Notes: generated by a model from the letters alone, not told the origin. Shown: positions 35,701 through 47,030, counted from the stretch's first letter. The stretch: DNA of 64,000 bases from Ananas comosus (GCF_001540865.1 NC_033636.1:3830184-3894183); one strand, 5' to 3'. A program made the numbers and translations.

Positions 35701-38700
35701 ACGCCCCACGTCCGAATCCACGGACGCCACTCGAATCCTCGAGCACTCACGATTCGAATCCACGAATCGCCTTAATCATGTCGAATCCACGACGCCACTC
35801 ACAAAGAGAAAAGTAACGTTTCTATAGTGATCTTTGCTTAGAGTATTGTTAAAGAGCCAGAGAAAAAAGTCTCTAAGCAAGTTGTAGATCAATTCGACAT
35901 ATACATATTGAATTACACAATCTCTAATTGACCTAAAGAGGCTAATTTGATGAAGAATGATTAAGAACGAAAAACCTAGCCTCTAGGGTTGCTCTCTTGT
36001 GAATTTTGAGTGCTTCAACGTTATAGAGAATCCTAACATTGCATTTATAGACTTTAGAATCAATTAGAGTCAAATTAGAGTAGAATTAGGAAATCTGCAC
36101 ATTGAATACTGGTACTCAGATGTTGGTACCACTATGCCATGACGCAACAGAAATTTTCTAACCCGGAGTACCGGTAATCAGGCGATGCAGTACTGGTAGA
36201 ATAGAAAAAGAATAGAAAAAAGGGAGAAGTTTCTTTAATAATGGTCTTTCAAATTATTAAGAGAAGAGAAATGTTGGAAATCCCCAATTCTTTCCATATG
36301 GCTCAAGAGGAACATGAGTAGGAATCTATCCGAAACAACTATCTTGTTATATGAAGTGGGTTGAACATTGTCACAGATTTGGATATATAGAAATTTGAGA
36401 TGAGGAAGAAGAAGAGTATTAAGGTTTGTGTCCTAAGTATAAGAATTATCAAGGGCTGCTTGTTACGTCCTTCTTGTTATGCAAGAAGCTGTGTAGAAAA
36501 ATGATGCTAGATGTATCAGAGGCAGACCTATAAGGCTAGCAATTATGTGAAGAGTGACAATGAAGGATTTCCCAAAAACAATAGTTTGGAAGGTAGGAAA
36601 TGAGTGATCAACTGACTGCACATTAGCATAGAAATGCTGAACAATGTAAGTGCTGGCAGCTCACCCAAAATTTTCTAAGCACAAAAGATTTAAATCCTGA
36701 AGAATCTTACATGCTTTAGGCATGCGTTGCTTTAGATGAGAGCCAATAAAGCCTCTTTCAAGATGAATTGTCGTTTTTAATGGTTTCATTGCCATTTTTT
36801 ATAATTATATAGATTCACACATATTGCACTTCTAAGCATCTAGGATTTCTGGCATATATTATTTACAAGCCCTAACACCTCTTTTCTTTATGAATCTATA
36901 GAGTATATTTTTTGGATTTTATCTAGTATTGTCTCATTGAAGGAGTTTTCAGGTTTCACAATTTCGTTTGAGGAAAGGTTTTCTTTGGATTTGATTTTTT
37001 ACATGCTCCTTATGCTAGATAATTTGTACTAAATATTATATAAAAAATAAATAAATAACTCAAAAATCAAAATTTTGGGTTCTCTGACAACGCCTGAAAG
37101 GTTCATTTGAATTTTTGTTGTGTTTCTTATAGAACATGGGGACAAATGTGTAGCTCATAAACAAAAGAAACTAATGCCTTCTATGTCCATTTTTTTTATT
37201 TTTTTTTAATATTTTTTTTATCTTCTATGCCTACTGGTAGGGCAACTCGATTTAAGGATCCTATTTTAAAGCAGAAGGTAAAATACATTAGAAACCAATG
37301 TGGATAGTGAAAAATTCTGATGATTATGGACCTTTTAAGTCTCCCTCTCATTCCTTCCATTTCTCTACTTGATCATACCTCCGATTAACAGCAGGCAACT
37401 CTCTCATTTCACTTGAACTCTTCTCTTTTAGTGCTAAAGATAGCTATTTGTCTTTTTTGTCTAAAAGGCCTATTCGTTTTGAGAGAGGCTATATTGACTC
37501 TCACCTAAATCAATGAGTGCCACATGATTCTTCAAGATGTAAATCTTGTACTTACAAAATTTTTGGGCAATTGCTGACATTGTTCAACATTTTTATACTA
37601 ATGTGCAATCAATTTATTACTTTGGGTTGTCACTCACATTATTGTCAGACTCGTAGGTCTATCTTGTGATATATCTTGTTTCTTTTTCTTAGATAGCTCC
37701 TTGTGTAACGAAGAGGATGTAACCATCATAGTCTTTGATGATTCTTATATTTGGACACATACCTTAATGTCAATCTCAGAGTTCTTCCTATCCTAATTTG
37801 TCACAATCTTCGATCCAATTTATATAACAAGATAGTTTCTTTGCATAGATTCCTGCTCATGTATCTCTGAAACCCTCTCGATAGAGTTGGGAGATAGAGT
37901 TGGGGATTCTAACATCTATCTTTAATAATTTTGAACACCATTGTTGAAGAAATTTCTCATACCTCAACTCGCCACATACTTTCTTTTCCTGTGCTTATTT
38001 TTAGACTTTGTTGCTTCTTTAGATCTTCTTTGCTTTCTAATTCTCCTTCTAGTGTGGCTAGACTTTCTACACTTTCATTAAGCCTCCTATCCTTAGAACA
38101 AAAGCTCTCCATATTATCTTACAAATTGGATGATTTTATTCGGTTCACTACTTCCTCTCTCTTTTACTTTTGAGATTGATTCCTGTGTGAAGGATGTGGC
38201 CTCTTTGATAGCTGGGGTTGACACTGAATAAAACCTCTTTTACTTTAATTGATGATATGCCGACCAGTGTCTAAATGAGCTACTTTCTTCAAAGGAGGCA
38301 GATATGTTGATGAAGATGATGACAACCAACTCATTTTGGGATAAAACTAGTTGGTTCTTCTTGGAAGAACTCCAAGAAGTTTACACCTTTATATGTTACT
38401 AGTTTTGACTCTACTTTGAAAAATTGATCACTGTTGACTTTTTATTCTGGGTTGGTAATAATTGTTCAATCTTATTGTTGAACTTCATATTCTAATTGTA
38501 GCATATTGAGCTTTTGCAAATTAGCGAAGTTCCAGTACAAAATAATATTTGATACCATTTAGAAGGTTTGAAGGAGTGTAAGATGTTTTGGACTTGATTC
38601 GGATTGACACTAGTGTGGAATGGAGAGTGTGGAAGAGTTTGGATTTGAAACCTATAAAATCCAGACTTTTGGACGCCCGGAAGATCTTTCGGGCACCCGA

Positions 38701-41700
38701 AATCGTTCAAGTCCCTTGCATTGAGTGGTCGTTTCTTTCTAACGCTCTCACAGAGTTTGGCCAGCTTGAAGCTTTAATGTTTCGGACACTTGGTATGTCT
38801 GCGAGCGTCCATCAGATGGGTTTGTGGGCACTTGGACTATTTCCCAATGCTTTTCCCTGGAGCTTGGTTACCATTTATGAAGAATTCTCGGATGCCCGAA
38901 AGTTCTCGCGAGTGCCCGAAAGTCTATTAACTTTGTGCGGGCTGATTTGGGTTATTGTTGAAAATTCTGTTTATTGGGTGGGCTGGTTGTTATTGTTGCA
39001 ACACTATTAACAGCCTATTGAGCCTCTCTTTCACTTCTCCATCAAAAAGGAAACGCTCTAAACCCTTTCTCCTCCATGTTCTCCTACATTCTTTCTTTTT
39101 CTTCCTCCACAAGCTCTCGTCCTCTACCTCATTTTCCTCCTCTAAAAGGCTATTTCCTCCATCAAGCTTGGAGTTGGAGTTGGAGCTAGAGCTTGGGTAG
39201 AGGACTTTCCGAAGGCGTTAATCCTTCAACGTTGATGTGTAGATCTAGAAGCTAGGCTGGATAGAGGTAAATTCTTGTGATTTTAGCTTTTACTATGTGG
39301 ATTTTTGGGGTATTTTTGGAGATTTTGAAAGAATGGTGAGTTTATGGTTAAGATTGGGGATTTTTGATTTTGGGTCTTTTAGATGAAATTGATAGGTGCG
39401 AACCCCTTATGTAGGTTGGATTAGAGAACTAGACAACTTCGAACGAGTTTATGATAGGAATTCGCCGACCTATGCTGGGTGCAACTTAACCAAAATCTGT
39501 GATCTTCTATGTCTTCTAGTTCTTCTTTTGAGCATAATCTCTTGTAAATTATGAAATTGAACTCATAATTGTTGATATGTATGTTTAGATTCTTCCAATA
39601 TACATGCTTGTAGTATATTCTCATAATTGCTTCTCGGAGGTCTACGTATTAGCATATATTGTTCTTCTTATTCTTTTCTTGGTCGTAGCATGTTAAGAGA
39701 CTTAACTTGCTTTGAACTTCATTACTTGGACATACAACATCCTTATGTATGTTAGTTGAGATCACAACATGTGAACATGACACATTGAGACATTGTGATA
39801 CTTGAGTATTCCTATATATGACCCTCTTATTGAAATCTTGAGATGAGTATGTTGTTATTAACATATCATTGAGCATGTGAATGAGACTAGACCATGTACG
39901 AGCCGAATTGAGCTCAATTAGCATTTGCTCATAGAGGTCGCAGCCCCACGGGTCTAGGCCTTTCAGAAGTGTAGTCAAGTAGGTACGCTCGCTCTTTCTT
40001 TTTGACTACCGATGAGGCGGTGGGTATGAGGCACGACTCTGTAATGGAGTGCCGGACACGATGCATGAAGCGCGACGCAAGCTAGGACCGGATCTTGAGT
40101 CAGTCCTAAGAGATTGGGTAGATTGTTGTAGCATTCAATTCGGGAACTTGATGCATAATAGAACTAATTGGATACATTCCTTTCATACTTTATGTATTCC
40201 AGAGGTGTAATAGTTGCATCATCTTTAGTTTTGTTGTTTTCCTATTGCAATTATTTACTTTATGCTACTTACAATTTTATGCCTCAATTGGCCTTGTGGT
40301 GTAGAGAGCCTCTCTTACCGGCGGTACCCACTGAGAACTATTCTATATAGTTCTCGCACCCATTTGTTTGATATTTTTTGTTTCAAGAGCCATCGTTGGT
40401 GGCAGTACCCCAGGATCCCGAGAAAGGGATTGCGTGATAGTTAGAGCCTTTTCGCCCCATTTTGGATAGTAACAGCGGTTTATGCCCTTACATACAAATT
40501 AGTGAAATTTAGGAAAAAGGGTAATGTATTTATTTTAGGTTTTGAAATGAACTTACATAGTAATGTATAGAATAGTGCTATATATCTCTCTTGGAAGACC
40601 ATATATCAAATTATGCGATGTAATATTTGATCATAACCTTTGTATACCCATCAACTTGTATTCCTTTTTTATGCAATGTAGTATAAAGGTAGTTTATATG
40701 GGTTGATTGTAATGCTTCTTGTGTATTAAAGTGCCCTTGTACATGCGAGGATCTATGCACGTGCTCGAGGAGGCTTCCTCTGTAGCCTGGAGCATGATAT
40801 ATTAAGTTGGTATCAGAGCGTATGAATATTAGGTGGAATTGGGGAACCCTAGGATTTATGTTGGCCGTAAGGACTAGGAACGTGAGTGATGGGGTTTCGT
40901 GTGACACTTGACAAAAGTTGAGTAAGTGGGTTCAGTTAATGTATTCACTAGTTATTGGAGATTGATAGAAGTGTCGCATCTTTCTTTCTTATGATGACAC
41001 GATGGCGGCTAGCAACGTGGTGTTGAAAGTAGGAAAGAAACACCTTTCAATAATTTCCGTTTGATTGGCTTGAGTTTTTATTTTACGTGTGAGGTTAGTT
41101 TGGCTTGTGGGTCATTTAATTGGCCAATAATGTGTGTTTTGGGTAGTAGCGATGGCACCATGCAAGCGACCTCTGACAAGCAACATCGTTGGAAACTTCC
41201 GAATCGTCTGAATCTAGGACGGTTCGGAGCTCCGCGACCAACTAGTTGATTGGTTGGAATAGTTGGAAGGCAAGCGGAAGTGCCACAACAACAAGCAGAA
41301 TTGCACGTCGATAGGATGAAAGAATGAAATGGCTTGAGGAGCTACTTATTCAGCAAGTGACGGCAGGGTGCGCTACTTAGAATCCATCTCCTCCACTTGT
41401 GGAGACCCAGAATGTTGTGTAAGGAGTTACTAGGGCGAATCAATGCACACCGCTCGAGTTGTCTAACCCGACTTCAAGCACAGGTCTTAGAGGAGAGATT
41501 AGAGGAACAACATATTTTGTTCAAATATGTTGGATAGTGGTAACAACATGTTTATTTGTTATTTAGACTTCTGAGGAACAACATGTTTATTTAGACTTTT
41601 GACATGTTTTGTGAAGTCTAGTTTAGAAAATGCGTGACACTCTGTCTTAAGAGTCTTTGGTGTATCTCAAGCTTCTATTTCCTAAAACCAGAAGACTCTG

Positions 41701-44700
41701 TACAAAGATAGAGATGACCTCACACTGGAGTCCATATTAGGTACAAAGACGCATGCACGTTCGTAATAACTCACTTTTTGTATGCACTAATTTAGTGTAT
41801 ACGTTGTAAACTGACTAAAAAAAATGTGTTTTCTACAGTTTGTAAATAACACACTATTCTGGACTATTTTGGAAGAAATTGTATAATTACTATAAAATTG
41901 TTTCAACTTTCTTTAAGCAACTTTTGTAAAAGGTGGATCAGTTGCACTGCATGTGTCTATTTTCTTGACTGACCTATTTGTGCCCTAGTATACAAGAGCT
42001 CGCTTCTTTAGGGCGAGGCAGTGCTATTTATTGTTGTTTTGAGGGATTTTTTTCTTTCTAAAACCAATACTTTCCTCTTCCAAATGGCTCAGCTTACTAG
42101 AGAAGGAAACCCTAGCTCATATACTCGTAGATTTTTTAGGTTTCCTTTCTAAACACCCATCCTGTGATGCCCCACTTCCCCGGGGTCATCCATCCTAGGA
42201 CTACTATAGTTCTAGCATGCTTAACTCTGTTAACCTTTTGGCTTTTGGGTTTAGTCACCGCCCAAAATGCTATAACCAGGTTAAGAGTTTTTAACCCTAT
42301 TATATCTTGTATACAGGACTATTTTGGGTCTCACATTCTCCCCTCTTTAAGCCCTAACGTTCTCGTCATACTCAGACTCGCAAGTATCAAACAATGGGAG
42401 ACTTATCTCGCTAGCCTTTACCGACCTTGTGGGGGAGCCGCGCTCTATCCACAACAGTCATTAGCATGAGAGTCTCGCTTTTTTCGCTATATAACCTGGT
42501 TCAGCCAAGACTCGTCTCACACTTTCGGCTAGTAATTGGCTTTGATAATAGCTGTGATGCCCCACTTCCTAGGCGGTCACCTATCCTAGGACTACTCTAG
42601 TCCTAGCACGCTTAACTCTCTTAACTTCTTGGACCTAGTCATCACCCAAAATGTTATAGCCGGGTTAAGAGTTTTTAGCCCTATCATATCTTATATATAG
42701 AACTATCTGGGGTCTCTCACACATCCTACATTTGTAGTCATTTAGGTATATTTCCGGATAAATTGGGTATCATCTTACTTCATTCTCTTCTATCATTGCC
42801 ATGGATTTGGGTGCTTGAATTCTCGTGGAGGTGGGCGGCCATAGATATGACAAGCCTGTGGATGCGAGTGAGGCTTTGGACAAGGTCGAGGCTGGATAGC
42901 ATCTGACTTCACTTCAAAGAGCCATGGAGGAGACGACGGTGTGTGGATGCAAGTGTCTTATGTCCATAGGGCGAGGGTGACTTTTGTATAGATGTCTTAC
43001 CACCTCTTGTAACTCTATTCTTGCTAAGTGTTGTCCTTAGTGATCCCATGGTTTTTTACCTATAGATAGGAATATTTCACATAAAATCCTATGCCTTCTT
43101 TACTGTTTTTTACTAATGTATCTTTGGCTGTGATTTGGGCTTTCGCAAGTGGTTGATGTTTTTGTGTGCATTGGCTAGTGGTCTATTTTGAACAGTTGAT
43201 TATTTGGTGTTTTCCTTCACCTGCTTCAATCTTTTTGAAACTGTATTCAAAATTTCAAATTGTTTGTTGAATTGCCCAAGATGACTATTTTTATTCTAAA
43301 ACACCTATGCACCCCTCTAGGTGTTATTTTGCCACTTGATCTTGACAACAAGATAGATCCTGCAGCGTGTCTAGACTTAACAAAAGGTCCACACAACAAT
43401 ATTTGCTATTATTCAACCTAAATATGCCAAAAGATTATTTGTGTTTGTTCCATTTGAATGCAATGGTAGAACTTAGTTTTGTAGCTCATTTTCATAATGG
43501 TATGAGGCATGCTTATGGGGGACTTTTTTTCATTTTAATCCTATAATAATTTCTAAATTGCCAAATAACCCTTCCAAAATTTTATTTAGCCAACTAACCT
43601 AAGGAACACGGTGAATTGTTCACCTCCTTTAGAAACCGGTGAATGATTTACCGTTTTCATATTGTTATCATTTTTTAAAAGTTGTGAGGATTTTTATGAG
43701 GTTGTTAAGATTGTAAGAGGATTACTAGAGCTTTTATTTGATGGTTAAAATTGTACGGATAGGTTGTTAGGATATTTTAGGTTGTTAGGATTATATGTGA
43801 TTTGTTGAAATCTTTATGCGGTTGTTAAAATTACATATGAAAAATAGAAAGAAAAGGTAAATCATTCACCGGTTTCTTCTTTAAGGGAAAGATGGTGGAT
43901 CGTTTACCGTTTTCTAAATTGCATTAAAGGCGGTAAATGATTTACCGTCTTCCAATTATTTTTCCAACCCACTACGTAGTTGGACAAAATAAGGTTATTT
44001 GGCCAATTATATATTTTTAAAGGGTTAAATGAAAAAAAGTCCCTTATGGGAGTTGTGTCATTCTTGTGAGTTGTGTCGAGTAACTCGAGTTCAGATATGT
44101 ATTTTTACTAATATTTAGATATTTAGATAATTAGATGTTAAATACATGAAATGTGAGTTTTGTCTGCGAAGCAGGAAATTTCCTTTATGTTTTCCCCTTG
44201 TGGAATGTTAGTATTGTAATATTGTTTCCTTCTCTTAATTGGCTATGTGCAGGAATGGGGATATATGATGCCATGAAATTATGCAAGGCTGATGTCTCCA
44301 CTGTTTGTTTGGGTCTTGCGGCATCTATGGGTGCATTCCTTCTTGCTTCTGGAACAAAAGGGAAGAGATTTTGCATGCCCAATGCCAGAGTCATGATCCA
44401 TCAACCTCTAGGAACTGCAGGAGGGAAAGTGAGTACTTTTTGTTGGTCCATACTTAGCAATTGTCTGTTGATATGGATAAGTAAGCAAACGTGTGGCAAT
44501 TCTACAATTACCACTACTGCGTGTATTGTATATTTCTTGTTAGAGTGAATGCTTCTTGTTACCTTACATCTTGTGAGAGTGAATGCTTGTTGGTAATTTT
44601 AGATTTCATTGTTGCAATATTATGGATGTTAATTTTGACCGGTTACAGAATTATTCACTATAATGCATTTTTTGTTGAGTTGTTTTGAGCTTCTTATAGC

Positions 44701-44952
44701 ATATTTGAATTGTTAAGAAAATGAGATGAATGAGGTTAAGGAAATGCTGTTCATTGTTGAGTACAGATTTGTCATAGCATGTTAAGTATGAAGCTATATA
44801 GGCGCTCATACCAAGTCTATCATAGTTAAAACAGAAAGTTTAGCTTGCGAGTAATGTGAGGAACTAATTCTAATGTGAGAGCTTTGGTATAGAAGTGCAA
44901 ATTCAAGGTAATTTCTGAGCAAGGAAAAATTGTTTCACTGATGTGCCAACGA

Positions 44953-44992
<40 letters not shown>

Positions 44993-46446
44993 CAATTATG
45001 TGAATACTTTGAGAAATTTTCAAATTGATTATTTTGTTTCTTTTTTGACATCGATGATCTTAATAATAAGCATTTGAAACAAATCAGAGAAGTTCTAAAA
45101 GAAAACCTACAAAATAGAATTGCCACGTTGAGCGGCAGAAAATTTGTAGACACTCAACTAAAGAATCCCATGTTTTTAGTGAATACTGACAGTGGAACAA
45201 TAGAAGCAATATGACATGCCTTTGTTTGGCTTATTCAGGGTGCTGTTTGCTGCAAACAAAAGTTTCGTGTGCAGCAAACAACAACATGGAAAATTTTGCC
45301 ACGCAACCTCCATATTGATGAAACCTTGCAATAAATAGGGAGATATGCGACTTGCATATTGGAAGATATCATCAGGTAAAGTCACATTAAGATACAGATA
45401 CAACAAACAAAAGTCAAACTAACTTCAGGTAACTGAACATAAAGAATACTGAACCTCTGGCAGAAATACTCTGTTAACAAAATAGCAGTTATCTTCTGCT
45501 TTCCCAAACAAAAGAAGGTAAAACTTAAATCTTTCCTTCTTTAACCCAAAAAAGCCGGGAAGAAACAGTTTTATGTTGAAGTCAGTCAACAGAATCCACG
45601 TGCTTCGTCACATTTAGTATAATATTGCAGGCAGTTATCCAATCTCTAAAAGCAGATAAGCTATTGTGTAAAACTTTGAAAGGATTTGCATGTTTCATTT
45701 CTGTTCACTATTTATCCTTTTGATGTTAAGTAGTCTCTGCGTCTCTGTCTTCTCAGGTAGAGCATCCTCATGATCTAGAATGAAGTCTTTTTCCTATCGG
45801 AAATTCTCTTCCTCTTGACAAACTTTCCGCTTCCATTTTACTAGTGGTTGGCTTGTTAATATACTAGGCAGTAGAAGTATTTCTATTTTTTTTTTTTCAT
45901 TATTGATGAGGCTGGAGAAAATGGCTAGGTGCTCATTCTATACCTTATACTTTGTTTCCACAGACAACAGAAATGGGATTACAGATTAGAGAAATGATGT
46001 ATCATAGGGTGAAGATGAACAAGATACTCTCAAGAATCACAGGGAAATCCGAGCAGCAGGTGAGCTTACATTACTGAAGCTCATTCATATTGTTATTGGC
46101 TCTCATATAAAAATAAGATCCTACATGTATTTGTGTTTTTTCTTTCCCTCAGATCGAAGCAGACACAGACCGTGACAACTTCATGAATCCTTGGGAAGCG
46201 AAGGAGTACGGGTTGGTTGATGCCGTCATAGATGATGGGAAACCTGGCTTGGTTGCACCGATCGCGGATTCCACCCCTCCTCCGAAAACACGTGTGTGGG
46301 ACTTCTGGAAGATTGAAGGAAGCCGAAAAGCCAAGCAAAACCTACCTTCGGAGCAGAAGCTTTTCCAAGATGGATATCAGGGTGGGAAAGGAGGCGATGA
46401 GGAGAAAGGCGAAGAAAAGCCTAAGGAGGCAACAACATCAGTATAA
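26778..46446 (+). CDS. CLPP3: Plastid ATP-dependent Clp protease proteolytic subunit 3 (ClpP3), 5 exons
   Basis: Exons 26778-27092, 32161-32275, 44253-44428, 45964-46059 and 46153-46446 join in frame with GT/AG borders to 331 residues. Exon 1 gives a Ser/Arg-rich chloroplast transit peptide and [19 protein letters not shown]. Exon 2 carries [13 protein letters not shown]. Exon 3 carries the catalytic Ser in GLAASMGAF and His in MIHQPLG. Exon 5 carries the Asp in DRDNF and a long C-terminal tail typical of ClpP3. It is a catalytic-ring subunit of the stromal ClpPR core, degrading unfolded proteins with ClpC/D chaperones. All three catalytic residues are present. Introns are 5068, 11977, 1535 and 93 bases; the two first are filled with transposons. 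ClpP3 rather than ClpP4/5 is inferred from [20 protein letters not shown] and [12 protein letters not shown]. Confidence 0.95.
27093..28436 (+). other. CLPP3 intron 1, first part
   Basis: Begins with the donor GTCGGC. Ordinary AT-rich intron. A weak inverted similarity between about 27986 and 28290 could be a degenerate MITE but was not firm. Confidence 0.7.
29030..30018 (-). pseudogene. PIF/Harbinger Myb/SANT-like DNA-binding protein (ORF1)
   Basis: Exon 1 (30018 down to about 29678) gives [28 protein letters not shown] and [19 protein letters not shown], the Myb/SANT-like trihelix domain. After an intron, protein continues [16 protein letters not shown] and a Ser/Thr-rich linker with [11 protein letters not shown], then a C-terminal part [20 protein letters not shown]. 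In this superfamily the protein partners with the transposase for nuclear import and DNA binding. One-base frameshift in an A run near 29745 and stops near 29286 and 29195 break it. Confidence 0.85.
30210..31550 (-). pseudogene. PIF/Harbinger transposase (HARBI1-like DDE nuclease)
   Basis: Starts [16 protein letters not shown] at 31550, has a stop after 26 residues, then [18 protein letters not shown] and [20 protein letters not shown]. After an intron the catalytic region gives [62 protein letters not shown] and [14 protein letters not shown], with the Asp of DGTH, the Asp of DAGY and a later acidic residue. A frameshift near 30930 and stops near 30560 and 30290 show decay. Confidence 0.88.
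32276..32653 (+). other. CLPP3 intron 2, start
   Basis: Begins with donor GTACTT after codon base 1 of a Gly. No gene or element seen before the LTR. Confidence 0.7.
32654..35192 (-). mobile_element. Truncated Ty3/gypsy LTR in CLPP3 intron 2
   Basis: Starts TGTCATGCCCCGGGACCG and follows the solo LTR at 9317-11979 closely for about 2.5 kb. It lacks the last 120 bases or so (the U3 tip on the minus strand). It holds the ACCGGT palindrome cluster at about 34910-35130. A 194-codon open frame (34846-35430) lies in it but spans the broken end and shows no known domain. Confidence 0.85.
35193..36223. other. Mixed repeat remnants in CLPP3 intron 2
   Basis: Includes a hAT-like end (AACCCGGATCC, TTTGCATCCCTA near 35270-35290) and from about 35440 sequence resembling a copia-type LTR, CTAGAGGGAGGTGAATAGG. 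The related word, inverted, appears near 43305. Boundaries could not be set. Confidence 0.45.
36224..37958. mobile_element. Long-armed fold-back element in CLPP3 intron 2
   Basis: The left arm (about 36224-36785) is an inverted, diverged copy of the right arm (about 37430-37958). Ends read GAGAAGTTTCTTTAATAATGG and CCATTGTTGAAGAAATTTCTC. Paired landmarks are ACTATCTTGTTATAT/ATATAACAAGATAGT and GTGTCCTAAGTATAAGAAT against ATTCTTATATTTGGACAC. The loop of about 640 bp holds no gene. Long arms suggest a MULE or Foldback type. No clear target duplication was found. Confidence 0.82.
37959..38576. other. Unassigned CLPP3 intron 2 sequence
   Basis: AT-rich DNA between the fold-back element and the next LTR. 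Only short open frames, no motif recognised. Confidence 0.6.
38577..40795 (+). mobile_element. 5' LTR of a Tekay-like Ty3/gypsy element in CLPP3 intron 2
   Basis: Starts TGTAAGATGTTTTGGAC and ends near GGAGCA, 12 bases before a primer-binding site. Layout matches the other Tekay LTRs: CCCGAAA-type inverted words near 38660-38930, a CTCC-rich stretch, and ACTGAGAACTATTC...AGTTCTCGCACCC near 40330. It belongs to a different family from the ACCGGT copies. Confidence 0.78.
40808..40819 (+). promoter_or_regulatory. Retrotransposon primer-binding site (initiator tRNA-Met)
   Basis: TGGTATCAGAGC, complementary to the 3' end of plant initiator tRNA-Met, lies just after the LTR end. It proves that the upstream LTR is a 5' LTR on the plus strand. 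Confidence 0.92.
40820..41530 (+). pseudogene. Retrotransposon leader and gag remnant
   Basis: Follows the primer-binding site. From about 41153 a broken frame starts [11 protein letters not shown] and later reads [14 protein letters not shown], resembling the gag start of Tekay elements. Stops and shifts occur throughout and the rest of gag-pol and the 3' LTR are missing. Confidence 0.55.
41531..42157. other. Unassigned CLPP3 intron 2 sequence
   Basis: Contains a short duplicated phrase (ACAACATGTTTATTT at about 41547 and 41580). No gene or bounded element seen. Confidence 0.6.
42163..42721 (-). mobile_element. Cassandra TRIM retrotransposon with 5S-rRNA-like LTRs
   Basis: Two direct LTRs, 42163-42335 and 42553-42721, both starting TGTGATGCCCCACTTCC and ending TCACA. 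Target duplication CATCC at 42158-42162 and 42722-42726. On the minus strand a purine tract (AAAGAGGGGAGAA) precedes the 3' LTR, and a degenerate tRNA-Met primer site follows the 5' LTR. The LTR part GGTCACCTATCCTAGGACTA...AGCACGCTTAACT is the complement of the plant 5S rRNA 3' half. LTRs carrying 5S sequence define Cassandra. The element has no coding capacity. Confidence 0.9.
42727..43511. other. Unassigned CLPP3 intron 2 sequence
   Basis: No open frame of note. A CACCCCTCTAGGTGTT word near 43312 is the inverse of a word near 35447 and may be the far end of an older retroelement. Confidence 0.5.
43520..44042. mobile_element. MULE-type MITE with palindromic subterminal repeats
   Basis: Inverted termini GGACTTTTTTTCATTTTAA and TTAAATGAAAAAAAGTCC with the duplication CTTATGGG (43512-43519, 44043-44050). 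Both arms continue with GCCAAATAACC and then GGTGAAT-type palindromes. The right end of the MULE at 22197-26709 has the same terminus and palindromes, so this is probably its non-autonomous relative. Confidence 0.85.
44429..45963 (+). other. CLPP3 intron 3
   Basis: Donor GTGAGT, acceptor CCACAG. Contains an (AT)18 microsatellite at 44955-44990 and a poly-T run near 45890. No gene or bounded transposon seen. Confidence 0.8.
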
Positions 46447-46863
46447 GTTGACGACATCAGCATGACTACTAATCTTCTGCAAGTGATTTAGTTGTCATAC
46501 TGAAACCATCAATTGAAATTTCACCTGGTGAAGACATGTAGATTAGGGAACTATCAAACATACCCATCGCTTGTATAATGTGTTGAATTTTTAGGATAAG
46601 TTTTTCATGCATTATCACCTTGAGGTTTCATTTTTCAACCTATATTATTAGTTTGCATGGATTAATTGTAGTGTTTTTTGTTTCACTACGGTTTGTCGGT
46701 GTAAAGTAAACTAAGATTGCGGTATTATTTTGTGGCTTTGAAAGAGTATTCTGTCCCTCATTTTTGACCTTGAGACCGCATTTTGTCTGATTTCCTACCA
46801 CACGTAGCAAACGATGCTTGATATTCAGATGGTTTTAAAAATTTGCAATCACAACAATAGCAT
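46447..46863 (+). other. CLPP3 3' flank
   Basis: Likely holds the 3' UTR; no canonical AATAAA was identified with certainty. No other feature seen. Confidence 0.6.
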
Positions 46864-46876
46864 GTGGATCTTTCAA

Positions 46877-47030
46877 TTTTTTTTTTTTTTTTTTGAGAGA
46901 TAGGTATCATGCTATCCGCTTCGTTTATTTTGTTTAGAAATAAATTTAGCTAGAATGTGAATCAACTAGGATTCGAATTTAGGACCTCGGGTATCAATCG
47001 TCAAGTTCTTTGCCACTTGCGCTAGGGATG
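46877..47030 (-). mobile_element. tRNA-derived SINE
   Basis: On the minus strand it starts near CATCCCTAGCGCAAGTGGCA, giving an A box (TAGCGCAAGTGGC), then a B box-like ATTCGAATCC about 35 bases on, and ends with an 18-base poly-A (poly-T at 46877-46894). Target duplication GTGGATCTTTCAA/GTGGATTTTTCAA (46864-46876, 47031-47043) has one mismatch in 13. Confidence 0.9.

Noticed and set aside
37931..38173. 80-codon open frame
   Set aside because: It overlaps the right end of the fold-back element, Ser/Leu-rich, no recognised motif.
42163..42721. Functional 5S rRNA genes
   Set aside because: Only the 3' half of 5S is recognisable, inside LTRs with a target duplication; it is a Cassandra element.
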